Assembly (NCBI GenBank): GCA_019310665.1
Contig: JAFDDW010000295.1
Span: 1 to 5,033 of the forward strand
Source: Deltaproteobacteria bacterium
GTDB taxonomy: Bacteria > Desulfobacterota > Desulfobacteria > Desulfobacterales > JAFDCJ01
Direction: 5' to 3'
Length of the DNA: 5,033 nucleotides
In this document: positions 4,896 to 5,033 of the stretch, one piece after another
Position numbering within the stretch: the stretch's first letter is position 1
Layout: every line of letters begins with the position of its first letter
Position numbers and translations under genes: made by a program
The notes under the pieces: generated by a model
What the model saw: only the letters and a program-made list of their open reading frames with translations
Databases searched by the model: none
Told to the model about the DNA's origin: nothing

Positions 4896-4993
4896 ACGCT
4901 TTGCTCTCTGCTCTAGGCGCTATGCGCTTACAATCCGCAATCGAGAAAATCCCAAATCCCAAATCGAAATTCCCTGTTGCCTGTTGCCGATCT
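4896..4993. repeat. Heptad array E: fourteen consecutive 7-bp units of changing word type
   Basis: In one unbroken phase from 4896 the units are ACGCTTT, GCTCTCT, GCTCTAG, GCGCTAT, GCGCTTA, CAATCCG, CAATCGA, GAAAATC, CCAAATC, CCAAATC, GAAATTC, CCTGTTG, CCTGTTG and CCGATCT. The first units are the right arm of the hairpin with array D. Units six to ten are the reverse complement of words in array B; 4951-4967 is an exact 17-bp inverted copy of 1679-1695. The array is non-coding. Confidence 0.85.
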
Positions 4994-5026
4994 ATTTGGT
5001 ATGAGAATAGGCTTAATTTATTCTTG

Positions 5027-5032
5027 AAAGGA
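5027..5032 (+). promoter_or_regulatory. Possible ribosome binding site of a gene starting beyond the window
   Basis: AAAGGA stands at the right edge, followed by one last base. A plus-strand start codon could fall within the next ten bases outside the window. This cannot be confirmed from what is visible. Confidence 0.25.
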
Positions 5033-5033
5033 C

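Noticed and set aside
1641..4967. Composite transposon with inverted ends around the helicase
   Set aside because: The inverted 17-mers are parts of longer heptad arrays, no transposase gene lies between them, and no target-site duplication is evident.
4835..4993. CRISPR array, because of regular short repeats
   Set aside because: Units are 7 bp with no spacers, there are no 24-37 bp repeats, and no cas genes are visible.

Overview
The window reads as chromosomal DNA of a Gram-negative bacterium, most likely a Desulfobacterota (deltaproteobacterial, sulfate-reducer-like) genome. This is inference from three things: the kind of UvrD/Rep helicase present, a small lysine/alanine/proline-rich protein with a winged-helix tail, and intergenic DNA filled with 7-bp-phased repeats, a style I associate with that group. 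No 16S or other taxonomic marker is present.

Layout, left to right. (1) 1-136, minus: first 45 codons of a DUF47/PhoU-like protein, cut by the window edge. (2) 137-334: spacer with a 5-unit heptad array, a candidate promoter and a perfect 15-bp palindrome. (3) 335-1597, minus: intact PiT-family phosphate permease containing a fresh-looking 15-bp in-frame duplication. (4) 1598-1859: spacer made mostly of two heptad arrays, the second running into the helicase stop codon. (5) 1860-3827, minus: intact UvrD/Rep-type superfamily 1A helicase. (6) 3828-4414: 587-bp divergent intergenic region with a candidate helicase promoter, hexamer repeats in both orientations, GC-rich hairpins, a possible structured RNA, and a palindrome next to a candidate promoter for the next gene. 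(7) 4415-4755, plus: small coiled-coil / basic-repeat / winged-helix gene whose C-terminal domain lies in the -1 frame. (8) 4756-5033: non-coding, with an 18-bp-stem imperfect hairpin and 14 consecutive 7-bp units, ending in a possible ribosome binding site for a gene beyond the window.

How the genes fit together: permease and DUF47 protein are a common phosphate-uptake pair, here with the permease first and a wider gap than a tight operon would have. The helicase is an independent DNA-repair/replication gene upstream in the same direction. The small basic protein is probably a nucleoid- or DNA-binding protein.

The two things most worth following up are the 7-bp phasing shared by intergenic arrays of unrelated word content, and the -1 frame break in the small basic gene, where a canonical A AAA AAG slippery heptamer sits in the correct frame just before nested complementary segments. 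A simple one-base deletion is at least as likely an explanation for that break.
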